DNA of 64,000 nucleotides from Anaeramoeba flamelloides (Eukaryota > Metamonada > Anaeramoebidae). The notes beneath the pieces are model-generated. The model was not told the DNA's origin, searched no databases, and saw only the letters and a program-made list of their open reading frames with translations. Both the position numbers and the translations under genes were made by a program. The stretch is from the NCBI GenBank assembly GCA_027625915.1, contig JANTQA010000021.1, forward strand, positions 2,666,001 through 2,730,000. Reading direction: 5' to 3'. Numbering within the stretch: position 1 is the first letter of the stretch; each line of letters begins with the position of its first letter. This document shows positions 1-11,625 of this stretch, piece after piece.

Positions 1-1943
1 AAGAGATCCTATATAATTTTTTTTTTTGTTATTTGAATTTTGTCAACTAAAAGAAGGTCTATTTCACAATCCCCATTTTAGGTCTCAGGTCACCACTTGA
101 GTATGGTACCTTTTCACGGTAAATGACTCGACCCTTAAGATCTCTTTTTTGTATAAATATGGTATGTTCTGGTTGTTTTAAAATAATTTTAAAATATTCT
201 AAGGTTTCCCAACTTTTATTTGAATTTGGAGAATTTTTGATATAATTTTACAAAAACTTTTATCTCTGATATCAATGTATTTGATTTTTAATTTTTGAAA
301 ATTCTTTCCATTTGATTCCAATTTATATCAATATTTTCTCAACAAATATATACAATAGCATAAGTGTATTCAGAAAAAAGTGTTGTGACAAATATATTTT
401 ATTCTAATTTTTCTTAAATTTTTCATCATAAATGCCAGCAATCTCATAATTTATTTTTTTTAAAAAGTTGCAGTATCTTGAGATTATTTAATTTTTTAAT
501 AAGTCCAGATTTTCTTTTATTTACTTAAATTAATGTAATCAAACTCATAATTTCATTATGAATAATTTTTAAAGGTATACCTTTTTGGACTTTTAATAGT
601 GCTCTTAATATATACTAATCTTGGTGTTCATATTTTTAAAGCTATTTTTTAATTTATTAATAATGTACAATCTGGAAATATCCTTGAGGTAAAGCAATTT
701 TTTAGTAAAAAAAAAACCATACACACACAAAATAAAAACAAAAGAAATTATAAAAAAGGTTTGATAAATATAAATATATTTTTAAAAATTTTCTATTCTA
801 AATTGGACTATGATTAGGATTATTTCGAGCCAAATGGAAAAATATTCATGTTTAACAAGATCATTTTGAAGAATTGTTTTTTCATACTGGTATTTGATTG
901 AAAAATGGGAAAAATTTTCACTTCTTTTTCAATTTCCTTTTTCAAGTAGAACCACAAACTCCAACCTTCTCCTTTGAGAACTCAATTTATAAAAGAAAAA
1001 TATGGAAAAGGAAAATAAAGTGAAAATTTTTTCCCATTTATAATTATAATACCAGTATACAAGACCATTACGAATTCTTTATAATTTTTGCCGAACACCA
1101 TATTCTGGGTTTACTAACCACAATATTTCCTTTTATAATGAAAATACGATCACCTCAAAAACCTCTGAGTAGGTGTACTTGGAAATTCAATTTTCTCTCT
1201 GATAATGAGTTATCTAAACAAATAAAAAAACTTTTAACACTGATTTTTCTTAATGGGAATAATTAAAGTCTTTAAACCTGAAAAAAAAGCTATCTTGTAA
1301 TACTTTTGTATGAGCCATCATTTCAGAAAAATAAAATAGACAATAAATATTTCTGTTGGCTTACTATTTACAAAATACACGAGTAAAAATTTTGTATTTT
1401 CCTATTTTTTTTTACAAAAACAGTTTCCCAAAGAAGTGTTCGATAATTTTTAATCTCTCTTTGAAAAAAATTAGGAGTAGAGAATAAAGTGATAATTTTT
1501 TCCCATTTCTTACAAAATACAAGTTTGGGTACTTTTATTGAGGTGAGTTGTCTTTGGTGTTGTTTGTCTTTACCCAGTGATGAAAGTCTATCTTATCACC
1601 AGAATTGAATTGTTATTCAAAAAGCAAAATTTTTCAACATAAATTGTCTAATTAAGAGAAATTCCTTTACTCTTGTAAAAACTAGTTAACTTTTTGTTTT
1701 TACTATGGTTCTCTTACTTCGATTGTGGAATAATTATCGAAATTCAGATATTTTCAAAATAATCGAGTTCGAACTAAAATTACCAATTTTAATCTCATGA
1801 ACAAACCAAAAATCATCCTTAAAGGAGTACATTTTGGAATAAAGATAAAAAATGGCTCTTAGAAAAAAAAAAACATTTTTTGTGAGTTTGCATTTTATCC
1901 AAATTTAACTAAAATCCAAATAAGTCGAAGAAAAAATTCCAAC
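1..1943. other. intergenic, no supported gene
   Basis: A+T-rich sequence upstream of the SH3-PH-RhoGAP gene. It holds one small foldback (about 870-1070) and a solo copy of that foldback's right end near 1470-1530. A 28-codon open stretch on the minus strand (about 143 down to a stop at 59-61) reads somewhat like protein but has no start and no recognisable family, so it is not called. Confidence 0.6.
870..1070. repeat. small foldback element (family J)
   Basis: The segment from about 884 (ATACTGGTATT..., then GGGAAAAATTTTCACTT) recurs in reverse complement at about 1015-1058 (AAAGTGAAAA..., then ATACCAGTAT), giving arms of roughly 40 bases around about 90 bases. A right-arm-like piece (AAAGTG-AATTTTTTCCCATTT) recurs near 1485-1510, and a weaker one near 29355. 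This fits a non-autonomous foldback or MITE; no target-site duplication is certain. Confidence 0.5.
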
Positions 1944-4900
1944 ATGAGCCAAAAGTTTTTCAAAGTTATACTTGCCTACAACAAAAAAAGAATTGATGAA
2001 ATGGATCTTTCGGTAGGGGACAAAATTAAGTTTTTAAGAAAGGTAACGAATGGGATGGACTATGGACAGAATTTACAAAATAAGCAATATGGCATTTACC
2101 CAACCAAAAATGTTGTTGAACTTGCCGACAAAGACTCAGAAAATGCACCACAGAAAACTGGCTTTGAAGTTTTTAATCCAAACCAAGTGCTGAAAGAAGG
2201 GTTTCTGACAAAAAAAGGCGAAAATGTAAAAAATTGGAAAAAACGATATTTCAAATTAACACCAATTTCGATGTCCTATTATAAAAAAAAAAAAGTTTGA
2301 CTTTCTTTTTTTTTTTTTTTTCCAACAATTTTGCTTTTCCTTTTAAATTCAAAAGAAAATCACTGAAATGAAATTTCCTAAATTTTTCTTTTCTTTTTTT
2401 TTTTTTTAAACAAAAAAAAAATTCTTTATTTTTGAATTCTTTTGAACCTTTACGAATGAACAATTCAAATAATAACAAAAAAAAAAAGTCAAACATACCA
2501 ATAAAGTCAATTTCTTTATCAAGTGCAGTTGTTGGTAAAAATGAAGGTGAAAAAAAGAAAATGAAAAATTGTTGGTATATCAAAACAAGAACAAGAACAT
2601 GGGAATTTAAATCTGAAAACGAAAGAAGTAGAGAAGAGTGGGTGCATTTGGTAACCAATATATGCAGTCGTTTAACCTTTGTAAGTCAAAAATAATTTTC
2701 TTTTTGTTTTTTTTTACTTTTTTATAAATTTGTTCTGATTTTTGAGGATCAATTTCCCCAATTTTCCCTTCACCCATTGACAAGATCCACTTACTTTAGT
2801 TAAACATTTTCTATTTACCAATTTTTCTTTTCATTTTTATTCTCCAAATGGTTCCTTTTCATGGCACATTTCTTAAAACTCTTCATAGCTAGGCTCAAAT
2901 CAACGGAAAGAAAAAGAAAAAGAAAAAGAAAAAGAAAAAGAAAAAGAACAAGTAAACAGTGGGAATGGAATCCAAAACCAAATCAAAACAAATCTTCCAC
3001 AAGTCAAATCTTTTCCCGTTTTTGGTGTTTCTTTATATGAGTTGTGCAAAAATGAATCTTCTGATATTCCAATTTTTTTTACCGAGTGCATTCAACATTT
3101 AAGCAATAATGGTAAATCTTTTAATTTTGAACAAATAAAAAATATTCAAATTTATTTTTTTGTAAATTCAATCCAACTAAACAATAAATTGGATCCCAAT
3201 TAATTTTATTAACTGACACAAATCCAAAAAATAAAGGGTTCTTTTGTGTTTCGATTGAAAATGAGATAAAATTTTACATTCTTTTTCTTTTTGCTGTTAA
3301 ATTGCAATTTGAAAAAAATATTATTGTACCTCAAATGCACAATAAGGATGATCTAAATTACTGTTAATTGCGAAATAAAAAGAACAAAATTTTCATTCAA
3401 CTTTCTCAAAAAAAACACATCCCAAGAATTAAAACAGATCACCAAAAGTCCCCAATTCTAAAAAGGCGGCTAATGAATAATTTAAGCTTTTTTTAAGAAT
3501 TAAAAATTTTAAATTTTACAGGATTTAAAAACTCTTTTTTTGGAAAGCTGAATGAAAATTTTGTTCCAATTTATTTTGAAACAAATAGTATCCAAGAATT
3601 AAAACCAGTCAACAAAACCCACCTAATTCTAAAAGGAAAAATCAATGCTGATATATTCTAAAAAATTTAAAAAAATTTTTACTTCCTTTTCCCATTTTAA
3701 CAAACTAGAACCCTATTTTTTAAAACAGTTTTTGACAAAGAATATTTTGAAGATCAACTAATTTTACAAGGTTTCTTAACATTTAACCAAATAAAATGCT
3801 TTTTTCAAAAGCAAAGGATTAAAAATTTCTAAAAATGAAAAATGAAGTAAAAAGTTTCAAACATTTATTTGAATTTAACCGTAATTTAACCGGGTTCTTT
3901 TAAGAATTAAAAAATTTGAAATTTTAATTGATATTTGAAAGTCTTTTTTTGGAAAGCTGAATTAAAATTTTGTTCCCAAGTTTTTGCAACAAATGGTAAT
4001 GTGAACAGGTTTTGATTTTTTAATTGTGCTGTTCAGATCTTTTTATTATTTCATCTCATTTTGATGAACTACAATTTGAGAAATTGAACTCAAAACCATT
4101 CATTTATTTATTGGAAAAGAACAGTATTTCAATTCATTATTTAGAAACATAATTTTGTAAATTGTATATTTCTGAAAGAATTGATAAAAAGAAAAACATA
4201 AAGACTATTATAGTCTTGAAAAAAATACACGGACATGAAAATAATACCAGACGTTATTTTTAATTGTTAATACTGTTAAATTCAAATTAAACTCATCAAA
4301 ATTTTATCTCAAAGCAAAATAAGGAAGCTTAATAAAATTTCTAAAAATATCATTTCTTATTGGGCTTGAGAAATGTTTATGTTTTTACATCAAATAATTT
4401 GTAAAATATTTGGTAACTTGAAATAAAAATTTTCATTTATTAATTGGAAAATAATAGTATTAGGAAAATTGTTTTTTCATTGATTAATAATTTCTTTTAT
4501 TTTTGAAACAAACCCTGAAAAATATAACTCGTCTACTTATTGGGATGATGGCAAATTAAATTACACTTGTTCAAGATAATATTCAAATCAATCAAAAAAC
4601 AAGAATAACAAATTACCCTTTTTCAAATTAATAGCAAACCTCCATAAAACTCTAATTTTTTCCAAAAAAAGTAGATCTACGTGCGGTTATCAAACAATTA
4701 AATAGTATTCTAAAGATACCTCTCACTTTAATGAACTTTTGGTAGGTTTATTACCGTGCTCATCAAAAATTTGTTGACTTAAAAAAAGAATTTGATTTTA
4801 AATTTTCCTAATATTAACAATTAATAATTATCCTCGGACTTATTTTCTTGCCAGGATATAATTTTTTCAATACTCTATCCCAAATTGTTTATAAAATCTC

Positions 4901-6250
4901 ATTGATTAAATAATTTAAAAAGTAATCTAATGTGAAAACTTTGTGGCTTGTGAGATTACTGATATCAAATTTTTGAAAGGGAAATTTTTTTTTTTACTTT
5001 CTCGATCTCTTATGTAACTAGAATTGTGACATTTACGAGCTACTATCAAACTTAAATTATAAATAAATCTGAAAACCAACAATTAAGTTTCTAAAAAACT
5101 GCTTTCATATCAAGGACAATAGTCTTCAATTCAATCCCAACCAAAAAAAAAAAAAAATAAATAAAATAGGATTGTTACATTAAAAAGAAATCAAAGAACC
5201 TCTTCATCAACGTTAAGAGAACTCAATAAAATCAGGAAACAAATAAAAGAAAAAATTGGCCTACTTATTTTTGAAATGAACAATATCAATTAAAATATTG
5301 GTAATCCCATATATTTTTTATTTGTTTATGCTTGGTTTTAAAAATGATTTGATATGTGGAAGTTGTGAGTTTTAATTATACCGATAACAAACAATATTTC
5401 TTGAATATCAATCAAAAATACACTTTGGAATTAAACTTGTTTTATCACAGACTGTTTTTGAAATAAAAAAAAAAAAAAAACCTATAAAATTATAGAATCC
5501 ATTCAAGGTTTTAAAGACCAAACTGCTTTTAAAATTCGTATTCTTTCATTTTTCAAACCAACCCTTCGATAAATTTTGTCTGATTATATAAAATAATCAT
5601 TTATATTTGATTAGTTCAACACCAATAAACTAATAAGTAATTATATAATATTTATAGAAAAATGGTCAAAGTAAAGTTAAACAATTCTCAATAAAGCTAA
5701 TAAAATGTTTCAAAAAACAAATAAAAAATTTATTGAAATAAAAACTATCATTCGGAGATTTTCGGAAAAAAGTAAAAAAAAAAAAATATTAATTAATTGA
5801 AAATATAAAATCGATTTTAAAAAGAAATCTGACACATTTAGAACTCAAGTAATAGGATTTAGAAAGATTTATTAATTTTTTTCATTTTATAACTTATAAA
5901 ATTTTTTTTTTTCCTAATATTTTTTGTTGAAAGGTTACGAAGAAAATAATATTTTGTAGTCTTGCAAGAATTTTTTTTATAATTGGATGAAAAATCGAAA
6001 AAATGGTTTGACTTTTTTAATTTTGTCGATTTAAAGTTGAATTTTCAACTCACCTAAAACAATTGATGAATTTGAAGATTTTTTTGTTGTGATTTAAAAA
6101 GGGAAAATTCTAAAAAAAAATTAAATAATTTGTTGGGTGAAAAGTTTTTTTATTATTAGATGCTCATTTTTTTTGTAAAACGGGTTTAACTTGTTTTTGA
6201 TCAATAATTTATATATTCAATTGCCTACATTTTCTTTTAGAGAAATAAAA

Positions 6251-6282
<32 letters not shown>

Positions 6283-9039
6283 AATTTCAATTATTAAAAA
6301 ATATCATAAATTAAAAGTTTAAGATGTTGGAAATAATAAAATTGATTTTGAATTATTATGTTATCTCATCAAATGTCGATATTTTGACTCCAACTATCAA
6401 AAAAAAACCTACAAAAAATAATTTGAAAACAAAATTCTTTTTAAAAATAATTTTCTTAAAATATAAGAGTTTTATCAGAAAGATTGATAAGTCAACTTTT
6501 TTTTTTACTAAAATCTATTTTTAATGCTTATGATTTGATGAATCAATGAATTTGTAATATTTTATTTTGTAATGAAATGAGTCAAAAATTGATTTTGTTT
6601 ACTTTGAGGAAAAATTATTTCAATGAATATGTTTTAATATATGGGGATAATGTTTTTTTTTAAAAAGAATTTGTTTTAATGAATATAAACATCTAAATTT
6701 GATTAGAATATTGTTAAAACCAGCTCCTGATTCATTATTTTGGTTCAACAAACCACCATAATCTTTTATAATGAATTAAAAATAAATAAAAATATTTACA
6801 ACGTTTTATGAAATATTGAGTTACTAAAATCAAATTAATTTCAAGATCAGTCAAAAAGAGGAAGGACATAGCCTGTTTTTCTGGGGAATTTGAACAAATA
6901 AAGAAAATCATTTTATTTTTTTGTAAAAATTGAAATTTCCTTTGAATTTATTTCTTGAAAAAATACAACTCCTTTTTTTCTGTACCCAGTGGAACACACC
7001 TCACCAAAACAAAACAATTTAAAAACCAAAATTGAAATTACACTAAGCTTTCTATGAGTTGAGAAAATAAATTTCTCTCTTTTTTTTTATTTTCTTCAAC
7101 CAAAAAAAATGATAAAATCTCAATAATACCAATATTTCAGTTTCTAAATGTTTTATTCCTGAAGGGTATATTTGTAATTTTTCAAACTAACTTGGTAACA
7201 AATAATCCTCAAAAAGCAAATATTACTAATGAAAATGAGTACCTAAATCCCAAATGTTTATTATGGATTTAATTTTTGAATTGAAAATTTCACTTCAAAA
7301 AAAAGAAATTAAATCCTGTTTTCCAGTCTTACCCTAAACTAAATAACCTTTTATCACTTTAGGATTCAAAATTGAAATGGTGGTTTTCTTGCAAAAAATT
7401 ATTTCAAAAAAAATAAATACCTTCTTATATTTTTTCAAAAAATTGTATTATTTCAAGGCATTTCGTTTTTTAAAACAAATCTATTTTGTATCAATCTCTT
7501 ATGGATCAAAAAACAGAGTATCTAAACTTTTTTAACCTTGTTAAATTCAAATTTCAACAAGTAACTCTTCATTCAATTTCAAATTAATAGATTTTTAATT
7601 ATATGTTTTTTCACAATAAGCAAAAAATGTTTCAGTTTATCATCTTATTTTTTTTTTCTTTATTAGTTTATTGATCAACAATTTCTCATTCAATCTTTTA
7701 ACCTTTTCACAGGAGTAAATATTATTTTTGGTGTTGATTACTGGAAATTAGAAAAAACAAAAAATACCAAAATTGTAGCGAAAGACATATATTACTAATT
7801 TCCAAATTTTTTCAAAAAAAAATAGAGTGTAACTGAAAATGGTTTATATCCCTCTTCGTTATCGAAATTTTTATTAGTTTAATAAATTTTTGAAAATTTA
7901 TTTTCCTATTTGAAGATTAATTTTTATTTTTGTATTATTTCTACTTATCTATTTAACAACTTTGCTTGTCATTTTTTTAAAAATAAATTAATTTTAAATC
8001 TAATACTTTATATTGATCTAATTTTTAAATTGATATTTTTATTTCTATCTTCTATTAAATTTTAATTTAACTTAAAAATAGTATATACTTTGCAAAACAT
8101 TTTTAGAATTATGGGAGATGATCTTATACTCCAAAAATATGCTAATGATTTAAATTCAGGAAAAAAAATCCAATTTCATAATGAAAAAAATCAACACAAC
8201 ATTGCCAGTTTATTTATTCATTGGTTAAAACGAATTCCAGAAACACTTTTAACAAATCATTTATATGGAAAATTCATGGAAATTTTAAGTAAATATATTA
8301 CATAAATTTTTATTTGATATTTTTTTTTTTCTCTAATTTGTGAATTATTAAATTTTCAAAAAAAAAATTAACTTTATTGTTTTTTTTTTTTAATCTTTAT
8401 TCATTTCTTTTGTTCTTTAATATTCATTTCTTTAATTTCTTAGGAAAAAAAGACGGATCAAATTCATATGATTTAAAAAAATTAATTAATCAATTACCAA
8501 AAGTAAACAAAGCAATACTTGATAAAGTTACTCACCTCTTTATAAAATTATTAAACCATAATAAAATTAATAAAATTAACCAAACAAATCTTTCAGATAT
8601 ATTTGGACCTGCTTTATTTGCAAAAAGAAATGAAAAAACAGATGGCCCAGATAAATCCTTACATCGCAAATTAATCCTTTTATTAATTGCCAATAAAGAT
8701 TATTTTTTCTCAATGGGATCAAGCAGCCAAATGGAGGAACTTTCAAAAACAAAGCATGAAGGCGAAGATCAAGAAATTAGCACAGGAATTGTTTTATTCA
8801 GTTATAAGCCAAACAATAATACCGAAGATGAGCTCACTATTAATAGAGGTGACATAATTTCAGTTATTAAAAAAAATAATGATAATTGGTGGTGCGGTAA
8901 AATAATATATAAGGAGAATAAAGAAAAAATTGATAACAAATTAGGATATTTCCCCTCAAATTTTGTTGGTGAAGTGATGCAGAATGATATAAAACAATAC
9001 ATCGACAAAGGTGGTTTGGCCAGTTTGAAATTTAATTAA
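1944..9039 (+). CDS. SH3-PH-RhoGAP-SH3 protein (five exons)
   Basis: Proposed exons: 1944-2294, 2489-2680, 2889-3111, 8082-8288, 8444-9039 (522 aa). All introns are GT-AG and the phases (0,0,1,1) agree. Residues 5-60 resemble an SH3 fold (ILAY...VGDKI...YGIYPTKNVVEL). Residues 82-178 are a PH domain, from GFLTKKG and WKKRYFKL to the C-terminal helix with EEWVHLV. Residues 205-415 are RhoGAP, with the catalytic arginine finger R264 in NIFRIMG, then PETLLTNHLYGKF and NLSDIFGPALF. Residues 438-502 are a clear SH3 (ALYDY-like LFSY, DELTINRGD, WW at 473-474, GYFPSNFV). RhoGAP domains speed GTP hydrolysis on Rho/Rac/Cdc42. The arginine finger and the conserved Asn suggest activity; PH and SH3 should bring it to membrane and proline-rich partners. 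An E/K linker coded by a GAAAAA repeat precedes the GAP domain. The GTTTGA donor at 2295 is the weakest junction. Confidence 0.88.
3359..3590. repeat. family F inverted-repeat element, copy 1 (in intron)
   Basis: Ends about 50 bases long are inverted copies of each other. The left end contains AACAAAATTTTCATTCAACT and the right end GCTGAATGAAAATTTTGTTC, closing at ACAAATAGTA. The element is about 232 bp and sits in the giant RhoGAP intron. Related copies lie near 48142-48367 and 59944-60150, and a partial copy follows at about 3590-4005. TA at both ends is compatible with a TA target duplication. Confidence 0.6.
3590..4005. repeat. partial or duplicated family F pieces
   Basis: Directly after copy 1 come the internal F motif AAGAATTAAAACCAGTCAAC and, at about 3950-4003, another right end (GGAAAGCTGAATTAAAATTT). 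It looks like a second, partly decayed F element next to the first. Confidence 0.45.
4600..4850 (+). pseudogene. possible LINE reverse-transcriptase scrap
   Basis: One frame near 4752-4800 reads FVDLKKEFDF, resembling RT motif A (FxDLKKAFD) of non-LTR retrotransposons. There is no intact ORF. The preceding stretch at about 4525-4565 (CTACTTATTGGGATGATG, then AATTAAATTACAC) recurs at the very end of the window (63951-64000) in the same orientation, so a dispersed element is likely. The motif alone is weak evidence. Confidence 0.3.
5960..6620 (+). repeat. family E dispersed element, copy 1 (in intron)
   Basis: Shares a long run of matching blocks with 21250-21900: GAATTTGAAGATTTTTTTGT, TTTTTTTTGTAAAAC followed by AACTTGTTTTTGAT, and CTCATCAAATG followed by TTGACTCCAA. 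Both copies lie in the largest intron of their host gene and in the sense direction. A 66-codon open frame at 6324-6524 lies inside and is not thought to be a gene. Confidence 0.6.
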
Positions 9040-10074
9040 ATTTTAAGAAATCATATGTATATTAATATATAGTATTTCTATTTATTTGCTAATTTAAATT
9101 AATGAATAATTTATTTATTTAATATTATTTTTATATTAGTTATACATTTTTTAAGATTTTATTATAAATTTTTTTAATATCAAATAATTCTAGAATTTAT
9201 TTTAAGATTTGAGAAAATCTACTTTTTTTATTTAATTTTTATTATTATTTTATTTTTATTTTTTTTTTTGATTTTAATAGAGATTTTCAGAAATAATTTT
9301 ATTAGAGGATTTGAGAATATAATTTTAAAAATTCACGATAAAATTTTTAAAAAACTCTATTAATATTATAAAATCACTATATTAAATAAAATCATGATAA
9401 TCAATAATATTTATTTTTTTTTAAACATAAACTTTTTATTTTTGAAAATTTAACTAAATAATTTTTGATAACGACAGATAAGAAATAGATTAGCTCTCTT
9501 AGAAGTTTAAGATCGTATTGTAGCTACTGTGGAAATATTTTGAGAATTCTTTGTGTTATCAGGCAAAGTTTGAAAATTTTCTGATCTAATTATTACCAAT
9601 TCTAGTAAAGGAAAATAAGATATATATTACCTAGAAAATTGTCTATTAATATGATATTTAATGTTATTTTAGAACTGTTTAATCAATAGTTTTTGTGACT
9701 TTGTTTAATTAATAACAGTGAGATTAACAAGTGTTTCTATTTTAAACCAATTGAATACATATTTTATTCAAATAAACCAAAATATTTGTTCAATAAAAAC
9801 TAAAAAAAAAAAAAGTGCTTGATCATTTGGGGAAAGCATGAGAAAGTAATGGATCACTTTCTTCATTAAAAATAAAGTCTAAATACAAACATTTATTTAA
9901 ATCATGGTTCAAAAGAAATCAATATCATTTTTCAAAAAAAAAAAATATTATTTGTTCTCTTTTTTCTTCAAAAAAAAGAGAGAAGAAACCATTTATAAGA
10001 GGTTTTCAAAAGGAGAAAAAAATGGAATTAAAAATAAAAAAAAAAAATAAAAACATTTTTTTTTACTCAGTCAA

Positions 10075-10720
10075 GTTCAGAAATTTTAGTGGAATGTTCA
10101 AAATCATTCATTGTTAAGAACACCAATAGACGCATACAGGTTTTTATGTTTGATTACTTTCAAGAATTGGTTGACTAACGGAAATAAAAAGAGGAAATTG
10201 ATCTCATTGAAAGATGAACGATCTAGTTTATCTCTGTAAAATTTAAACCAAGTTTTTTTCTCCAACTATGAAAATGTAAAATTTAACTTCAATTTTTTCT
10301 TTAACTCCATTGGAACATCAAGATACTTTGAAGAGTAAGTTCTTCAAAGTACCATTGAAAAATAACAAAATATTTGTTTTATTTTGGCTTGTTTTTTTTT
10401 TTTATCAAAGAGTTAGATCCCGAGTCAAAAAATTAAAAAACATCTCATATTGTTTCATTTGTTCAACAATCACCATTCATAATTCTTCGTTTTGAAATAC
10501 TTCCAGACTCAAAATAATGAAATTGTTCTGGCACTTAGATAATATTAATCGCAGTTCTTTGAACTCTTCAATATCATCTTATACCACTATGAACAATATC
10601 ATTTTTTTTCGTTCTTCTAGACCAAACTCAGATTATAACAAGGAGATTGTTTCCAAATCAACAAAATGAACACAGAGATAATAGCACAAATAATGATATT
10701 CGATAAAATTGAATAATTTT
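10075..10720 (+). other. exon-like scraps, possible unrecognised gene or relic
   Basis: Composition turns briefly more balanced. Two overlapping frames stay open: about 10077-10177 after a CAG acceptor-like site (reads ...QVFMFDYFQELVD, then stop), and 10092-10237 (reads RTPIDAYRFLCLITFKNWL... up to SLSL, then stop). A GTAAGT donor-like site lies at about 10335. An N/Q/S-rich stretch occupies 10517-10710. No family is recognised and no single gene model joins these, so it may be a decayed gene or part of an element. Confidence 0.25.
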
Positions 10721-11116
10721 CTAAAAATTGTCATAAATTTTAAGATTTATTGTGATAAAAAATATATTTTGAGAAAAATGTTGATGAATTTATAGGAATT
10801 TTTGATAATATTTTAAGAATGAACTATTTTTTTTTCATCAAAAAACAGATTAATTATAAATTTATTTTTTAAAAATTTAGAAAAATATACTTGTAAATTA
10901 ATGATCAGATCAAAGTTTTATGCTATAATTATGTTATAATTTGGTTAAAATATGTATTAATATTGTAGATTAAAAATAGTAATAAATAATCCCAATAAAC
11001 AATTTATCAATCAATATTGTGGTGTTCAAAATTTCAACATAAAAAAAAATTCTAAAAGTATTACCATTCATTTATTCTTTCAAAGAATGTGTACTTTGGT
11101 TAAATAATTTCAATAT

Positions 11117-11450
11117 TAAACTATATTTCACTCAAAACACCCATCCAAAAATGAAAAATTCACTTTATTAAAGTATAAACCATACTGAAATTGTTTAGAA
11201 ATAAGAGAAATAACAAAATTCGGATCAAAGTTGATATTCAAGAGAGAAATACCAGAAGAAACCATAAATTTCAAAAAAATAAAATTAAAATTTGTACTCC
11301 TTTCATTAGAACCTTTCCTACAAAATTTCTCAATTTCTTGTGATAATTCAAATTACCAATAAGATTTTTTAATTGTAAATATTTTCATCCAACAAGAAAA
11401 TACAAAACCTCACTTTTTCTCTAGTTAATTTGGAGTTTAATATATATATA
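11117..11450 (+). repeat. family C dispersed repeat, copy 1
   Basis: Contains blocks shared with copies near 20600, 35725 and 57207: TTTCACTCAAA, then CAAAAATGAAAAATTC, then ATTGTTTAGAAATAA, then ACCATAAATTTCAAAAA and TTGGAACATG-like sequence. Same orientation in all four. Its downstream part is cut off by TA-dinucleotide sequence. Confidence 0.6.
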
Positions 11451-11589
11451 TATATATGTATGTATACATATGAAGTTGAATAATTTTTTTAAAAAAAATA
11501 ATAGAAAAAAAAAAAAAAATCACTGTTATTTTATTTTTTTTGGTTAATTAAATAATTTTTATAAATTTTTTTTTACTTTGCCTAAAAAA

Positions 11590-11625
<36 letters not shown>

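Larger units (their letters stand above)
3112..8081 (+). other. giant intron (4,970 bp) of the RhoGAP gene
   Basis: Donor G|GTAAAT follows the first RhoGAP helix, and acceptor AATAG|TA precedes the exon with the arginine finger. Joining them gives ...HLSNNVYTLQNIFRIMG with the spacing expected of RhoGAP domains. The other introns of this gene are 155-208 bp. Inside are family F elements (about 3359-4005), a possible decayed reverse-transcriptase piece (about 4735-4800), family E (about 5960-6620), homopolymer runs such as A near 6250-6275, and an exon-like stretch at 7713-7775. Otherwise I see nothing coding. Confidence 0.75.

Noticed and set aside
59-143. Minus-strand open stretch reading DLKGRVIYREKVPYSSGDL and ending in a stop
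   Set aside because: Only 28 codons, no start, no recognised family and no clear acceptor upstream; could be chance or the last exon of an unseen gene.
2251-2658. 135-codon minus-strand frame over the PH exons
   Set aside because: Antisense shadow of the RhoGAP gene and its T-rich intron; composition is F/K runs.
6324-6524. 66-codon frame in the RhoGAP giant intron
   Set aside because: Lies inside family E repeat; the second copy at 21640 does not keep the frame.
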